A model generated the notes under the pieces. It had not been told where the DNA came from, ran no database searches, and saw nothing but the letters and a program-made list of their open reading frames with translations. A DNA stretch of 64,000 bases from Clostridiales bacterium (lineage in GTDB: Bacteria; Bacillota; Clostridia; Christensenellales; Borkfalkiaceae), in contig SVHT01000003.1 of the NCBI GenBank assembly GCA_015055615.1, positions 123,669 through 187,668 on the forward strand, in the 5' to 3' direction. This document shows positions 60,048 through 64,000 of the stretch, in pieces. Within the stretch, counting starts at the first letter, position 1. Each line of letters begins with the position of its first letter. The translations under genes were made by a program, and so were the position numbers.

Positions 60048-61325
60048 TCACCGCTCGACGATTACGCCACCGTCCACCGCGCGAAGAGTTGTTTCAAAAA
60101 ACGCGCGCATACCCTTTTCGATGGCATCGCAATCGGCAAGGGCGCAACACTCGTTTGCGGAATGCATGGCAAGCTGCGCGATACCGATATCTGCGCCCAG
60201 CACGCCAAGGTGTCGAACCGCGGCGCAACCGAGCGTAGAACCGCTTTTCAAAGTGGAATTATTCAAGAAATACTGATAGGGCACGTCTGCGTTATCCAAT
60301 ATCGTTTTTACGACAGCGGAAGACATTGCCTCGGTGATATACGCGCTTCCTGCGTGCGATTTAATGACCACGCCACCCCCCAACGCCGTTTTGTTGGTGG
60401 GATCGTTCACTTCGGGGTGATTGGGGTGCATTGCGTGCGCGTTATCGGCAGAAAGCAGGAAAGAGGTCGCCAACGCCTTATAATATTCGTTGTCGTCAAA
60501 ACGGAACGCGTATGCGATACGGCGCAAAACCGTCTCCAAAAAATCCCCGTCCGCGCCTTGGTGCGATAGACTTCCCACCTCTTCGGTGTTCAGACAAGCC
60601 AATACGCAAATACCGCTCTTTTCCTCGTGCGAAAGGAAAGCTTGGAGGGAGGAATAAACGCTCGTCAAATTATCGATACGGGGGGAGGCTAAAAACTCGT
60701 CGTTTACGCCAAAGGTATAGGGCGTGTCTGCGTTGACCAAGAATAAATCGTGCGAAATCACTTCCTCGCCCGCCACGTTTTGCAATAAAGTTTCCATATT
60801 CAAATTGGCGCTTGCCAACGCGCAAAGGGGTTGTAAATCAACCTGCTTGTTGACGGCAAAACCCTCGTTCACGTTGCGGTTTTGGTGAATAGCCAAGGAG
60901 GGAATCGTCACGTTAAAAGGGGAGGTTACCGTTTTGCTTTCCAAGAGAGAACCGTTTTTGGTAACCACTTTCCCCGCAATTTTCAACGGGCGGTCGAAAA
61001 AGGTATACCAAATACCGCCACCATAGGGTTCGGTGTTCAGCGTTGCGTACAATTCTCCGTTTTTCACCGCGTTTTCCTTAATTTTAAGGGCAGGGGAATC
61101 GGGGTGCGATGCCACGATTTTGTAGGAAAAATCATCCAACGAATCAATGGTAAAGGCGATGATACTACCGCCACGCACGATATAATACTTGCCCCCTTCG
61201 CTCACGTTCCAATCCGCTGTTTCGTGTAACGGCGAAAAGCCGTTTTCAGCCAAAGCAGTTTTAATGTTGTCGCAAGCGTGATAGGCGGTTAGCGAATCTT
61301 TTAAAAATTCCGATAAACTTCTCAT
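60048..61325 (-). CDS. M18 family aminopeptidase (DAP2-like)
   Basis: A 425-residue aminopeptidase of the same family as the gene at 58557, but a different subgroup: it begins SLSEFLKDSLTAYHA, as aspartyl-type M18 enzymes do. The metal sites are VASHPDSPALK near residue 72, NTEEVGSLS near 245 and AMHSANECC near 397. The two M18 enzymes probably divide substrates. GGAG lies 10 nt before the ATG; the promoter is at 61404-61432. Confidence 0.9.
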   Translation of the reverse strand: MRSLSEFLKDSLTAYHACDNIKTALAENGFSPLHETADWNVSEGGKYYIVRGGSIIAFTIDSLDDFSYKIVASHPDSPALKIKENAVKNGELYATLNTEPYGGGIWYTFFDRPLKIAGKVVTKNGSLLESKTVTSPFNVTIPSLAIHQNRNVNEGFAVNKQVDLQPLCALASANLNMETLLQNVAGEEVISHDLFLVNADTPYTFGVNDEFLASPRIDNLTSVYSSLQAFLSHEEKSGICVLACLNTEEVGSLSHQGADGDFLETVLRRIAYAFRFDDNEYYKALATSFLLSADNAHAMHPNHPEVNDPTNKTALGGGVVIKSHAGSAYITEAMSSAVVKTILDNADVPYQYFLNNSTLKSGSTLGCAAVRHLGVLGADIGIAQLAMHSANECCALADCDAIEKGMRAFFETTLRAVDGGVIVER

Positions 61326-61403
61326 AACATCTATTCTCCAAGCCCTGCAAATAGTACGCGCAGAGCAGTCGTCGCTATTGTTTCGCTACAACGAACTCAA
61401 TCT

Positions 61404-61432
61404 ATTGTAACACGTTTTTTATTATTTGACAA
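61404..61432 (-). promoter_or_regulatory. Promoter of the second M18 gene
   Basis: Minus strand TTGTCA (61432-61427), 17-bp spacer, TACAAT (61409-61404). Confidence 0.75.
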
Positions 61433-61618
61433 GCCTTTGCGAAAAGAATATTGAAAAAGAGCGTTTATTTTTTTGCGTTATGCTCTCAAAAAAACGGCGA
61501 ATTTTAGCAAAACAAAAAACATAATAGTAAAGAGCCTAACAAAAAAGGGGCGCGGGGATACCCTTGCGTGAAAGATAGATGAAAAATGCGTAAACACTGC
61601 GGAAAAATACTTTACAGC
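61433..61618. other. Non-coding divergent spacer
   Basis: The gap between the divergent aminopeptidase and marR genes is 403 bp in all. Apart from the two promoters and the marR operator, this AT-rich part holds only a weak AGAGC/GCTCT inverted repeat near 61450-61476. I see no gene in it. Confidence 0.5.
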
Positions 61619-61635
61619 CCTTGACAAAATCAAGG
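61619..61635. promoter_or_regulatory. Inverted repeat over the marR -35 box
   Basis: CCTTGA-CAAAA-TCAAGG is a perfect 6-bp inverted repeat containing the TTGACA box, well placed for autorepression by the MarR protein. Confidence 0.5.
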
Positions 61636-61649
61636 AAAAGATTTATAAT
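61621..61649 (+). promoter_or_regulatory. Promoter of marR and the ABC gene
   Basis: Consensus TTGACA (61621-61626), 17-bp spacer, TATAAT (61644-61649). Confidence 0.88.
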
Positions 61650-61728
61650 GTAAGCAAGAAAAAAGAGGCGTTAAGGGAAACGTTGTTAGGGAAGAATAAA
61701 TCAGATACGACGGACAGGAGAAACACAA

Positions 61729-62235
61729 ATGAGAAGAAACGATTCCACGGAAAAACGAGTGGGCAGAACCAGCGAAAACGACCGATATCTTTCGGCGATT
61801 TTTATGTTGAAACAGCGTAGCGACGCATTGGTGCTCTGTGACAAAAAGAGCCCGTTTAGCGACACGGAGCTTCGTTTGTTGGGCGAAATTATTTTGGCGG
61901 AGCGGGAGGGTAAACGCCTCATTTCCACGCAGATTGCCGACCGTTTGGGGATTACCCGTTCGGCAGTTTCGCAAATTGTAAACCGTATGGAAGAAAACGG
62001 TGTGGTAAAGCGTGTTCCCGACGCAGTTGACCGCAAAATTGCCTACGTTGTGATGACGGAAGAAACGATGCAAGCGTATGCTGCGGAGCTTAAAGTACTT
62101 AAAACGTTTATCGGGAAAACCGTCAAAGAATACGGCGTGGAAAAATTTTACACTCTTTGCGAAATGATGAACGAGTTTTTGACGGTTGTCGAAAAGGAAA
62201 AGGAGCAATCCTCCTGTAAATCGTGCAAAAAGTAA
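61729..62235 (+). CDS. MarR family transcriptional regulator
   Basis: A 168-residue winged-helix protein. The recognition helix region is TQIADRLGITRSAVSQIVNRMEENG (residues about 67-91) and the wing VKRVPDAVDRKIAYVVMT follows. The C-terminus ends in a cysteine motif, SSCKSCKK, which could sense thiols or metal. AGGAG precedes the ATG. It is followed after 60 bp by an ABC transporter gene, the common layout for MarR control of an efflux pump. Confidence 0.9.
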   Translation: MRRNDSTEKRVGRTSENDRYLSAIFMLKQRSDALVLCDKKSPFSDTELRLLGEIILAEREGKRLISTQIADRLGITRSAVSQIVNRMEENGVVKRVPDAVDRKIAYVVMTEETMQAYAAELKVLKTFIGKTVKEYGVEKFYTLCEMMNEFLTVVEKEKEQSSCKSCKK

Positions 62236-62295
62236 GCAATAAAAAATAGTTCGCCGCGAAAAAAGAGAGAAAATAAACGGTGAAAGAGGTTATAC

Positions 62296-64000
62296 ATGTT
62301 ACAATTAAAAGGAATTAAAAAGGACTACAAGACCGCGGGCTCGGTGGTGCACGCCCTGCAAGGTGTCGATTTAAACTTCCGCAAAAACGAATTCGTGTCC
62401 GTTTTGGGCGCGTCGGGTTGCGGTAAGACGACCTTGCTGAATATCATCGGCGGGTTAGACCATTACACGGAAGGCGATTTGGTTATCAACGGCAAGTCCA
62501 CCAAAGCGTATAAGGACCGCGATTGGGACGTATACAGAAATCATCGTATCGGTTTCGTGTTCCAATCCTACAACTTAATTCCCCACCAAAGGGTTTTGGG
62601 GAACGTCGAAATTGCGCTGACGATTGCAGGTCTTTCTAAGTCCGAGCGCCGTCGTCGCGCGGAAGAGGCGCTTAGAAGAGTAGGCTTGGAAAACGAAATG
62701 CACAAAAAGCCCAATCAGCTTTCGGGTGGTCAAATGCAGCGTGTCGCTATTGCGCGTGCGCTCGTCAACAATCCCGAAATCTTGCTCGCGGACGAACCCA
62801 CGGGTGCGCTCGACACGGTGACCAGCGTTCAAATCATGGATTTGATTAAGGAAATCGCAGGCGAACGCCTCGTTATCATGGTTACGCACAACCCTGAACT
62901 CGCCGAGGAATATTCCTCGCGTATCGTTCGCTTGCAGGACGGCTTGGTGATTAGCGACAGCAATCCTTATTCTGCCGAAGAGGAAGAAAAAGAACGCCTT
63001 GCGGAAACGGCGGAGGAAACGGCGGAAGCCGTAGAAAAAGCAGACGAAACACAGGAACAAGCAACGGCGGTAGAGGTAAAACCCGTCAAGGCGAAAAAAC
63101 CGAAAAAGGAACGCTCTGCGATGTCCTTCTTCACGTCGCTGGGATTGAGCGCGAAAAACCTTTTGATGAAAAAGGGGAGAACTGTCATTACCTCCATTGC
63201 GGGCAGTATCGGTATTATCAGCGTGTGCTTGGTTTTGGCGTTGTCCAACGGTTTTAGTAACTTTATTGCCAAAACGGAAGAGGATATGCTCTCGTCGTCG
63301 CCCGTAACGGTATCGAAAAAGGCGATGGATTTCGAGGCGGTTATGGCAGGGCTTAGCAATGCAGGCACAATGCCCGACCTTTCCCAGCTTCACGACGAAG
63401 TGTACATCAACTCCTTCTTGACGAATTTGGCAAACGGTATGATGATTGAAAACGACATCAGCGACGCCTATCTCGATTACGTAAAGAAAATGCCCCAGGC
63501 ATATTATGAAGAGATTAAATATTCCACGGGCGCGCAGATAAAACCCAATTTGTTCATAAAATCGCCCTTCAACCTTTCGATTGGCGGTTCGACGGGAGGA
63601 ACGGAACAGTCGGAAATGTATATGTCCGTTTCCCAAATTAAGGATGCCTATATCACGGCGTTGAGTAATCCGGACCTTGGCGAGGGAGAGGTTGGAAATT
63701 CCTCGGTCGTAGAATTGGCAGAGTACTTACCCTTGCTCGGTGAAATTATCACCACGATGCCAGGGACGGGCGACCTTGAAAGTAGCGATTACGCGCAGTA
63801 CGTTTTGTCGCAGTACGACGTCATAGCGGTCAATCCAAAGGATAAGGTATTTGGCAATGCAACGGGTATTCCCCAAAAAGCAAACGAGGCGGTACTTGTC
63901 ATTGGTGGAAACAACGAGTTGACGGACATCTTGCTTGCGCAGTTGGGTATCCTGGATTCGGAGAAATTCTTGGAACTGTCTAACTTAGGAAAGGGAAACG
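62296..64000 (+). CDS. ABC transporter ATP-binding/permease fusion, MacB-like (3' end outside window)
   Basis: The frame starts at the ATG 62296 and stays open to the window end, giving 568 visible residues. Residues 1-225 are an ATPase of the LolD/MacB type: Walker A GASGCGKTT near 38, LSGGQMQRVAIARAL near 142, Walker B ILLADEPTGALD near 163. A charged linker of about 50 residues rich in Glu/Ala and Lys (EEEEKERLAETAEETAEAVEKADE) leads to a permease part: one helix near 300-320 (VITSIAGSIGIISVCLVLAL) and a long extracellular domain. A peptide or antibiotic export or lipoprotein-related role is likely, under the preceding MarR. Confidence 0.85.
   Translation, partial: MLQLKGIKKDYKTAGSVVHALQGVDLNFRKNEFVSVLGASGCGKTTLLNIIGGLDHYTEGDLVINGKSTKAYKDRDWDVYRNHRIGFVFQSYNLIPHQRVLGNVEIALTIAGLSKSERRRRAEEALRRVGLENEMHKKPNQLSGGQMQRVAIARALVNNPEILLADEPTGALDTVTSVQIMDLIKEIAGERLVIMVTHNPELAEEYSSRIVRLQDGLVISDSNPYSAEEEEKERLAETAEETAEAVEKADETQEQATAVEVKPVKAKKPKKERSAMSFFTSLGLSAKNLLMKKGRTVITSIAGSIGIISVCLVLALSNGFSNFIAKTEEDMLSSSPVTVSKKAMDFEAVMAGLSNAGTMPDLSQLHDEVYINSFLTNLANGMMIENDISDAYLDYVKKMPQAYYEEIKYSTGAQIKPNLFIKSPFNLSIGGSTGGTEQSEMYMSVSQIKDAYITALSNPDLGEGEVGNSSVVELAEYLPLLGEIITTMPGTGDLESSDYAQYVLSQYDVIAVNPKDKVFGNATGIPQKANEAVLVIGGNNELTDILLAQLGILDSEKFLELSNLGKGN

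Overview
The window reads as a chromosomal segment of an anaerobic Gram-positive bacterium of the Bacillota (Clostridia). Evidence: strong AGGAGG-type ribosome sites, textbook sigma-A promoters (TTGACA, 17 bp, TATAAT), short intrinsic terminators, pyruvate formate-lyase and its radical activase, class 1B dihydroorotate dehydrogenase (PyrK/PyrD), RqcP, DUF1540, DUF1846 and PfoR-like proteins. Average base composition is near 50% GC. An uncultured gut-type lineage such as Christensenellales is my guess, from general gene content only. No rRNA, tRNA, transposase, phage gene or CRISPR array was seen.

Layout. 1-1115: the tail of a conserved hypothetical gene and a phosphoesterase gene predicted to give a leaderless mRNA. 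1195-7116: pyrimidine operon pyrB-C-F-K-D-E, with a duplicated 73-bp element between pyrF and pyrK. 7149-14348: trpS, HU, a YitT-family membrane protein, ribosomal protein L9, a DUF1540 mini-protein, a PfoR-like membrane protein preceded by a 13-bp tandem repeat, DUF1846 and a Nudix hydrolase. 14530-18866: meso-diaminopimelate dehydrogenase, then an operon of a membrane protein and an LTA-synthase-like sulfatase. 18883-21659 (minus): rqcP-ispDF-radA. 21710-29896: rpoB-rpoC, whose leader overlaps the divergent rqcP leader. 29958-33968: FAD oxidoreductase, GT39-like glycosyltransferase and GtrA, probably an envelope glycosylation set. 34012-37952: a candidate small RNA, then pflA, a thioredoxin-like gene and a pyruvate formate-lyase split into two genes. 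37992-40011: a metallo-beta-lactamase lipoprotein and tcdA.

40018-41687 is an AT-rich accessory insert: an XRE repressor gene faces a two-gene operon (unknown protein and a frameshifted lipoprotein) across operator-like palindromes. 41701-43964 (minus): metY-metA for methionine synthesis via O-acetylhomoserine. 44124-51465: an oligopeptide/nickel-type ABC importer operon in which the second permease carries a large RCC1-like beta-propeller insertion. 51503-60030: a CorC-type transporter, galE, a YgjP-like metallopeptidase, a transglutaminase-like lipoprotein, a minimal SufC/SufB-like iron-sulfur pair and an M18 aminopeptidase; a second M18 aminopeptidase converges on it. 61619-64000: a MarR regulator and the start of a MacB-like ABC ATPase-permease fusion, cut by the window end.

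The strongest candidates for something new are the RCC1-propeller ABC permease, the two-piece pyruvate formate-lyase with a hairpin between its genes, the XRE/lipoprotein insert with its operators, the 13-bp repeat array before the PfoR-like gene, and the small RNA with an anti-Shine-Dalgarno loop upstream of pflA.
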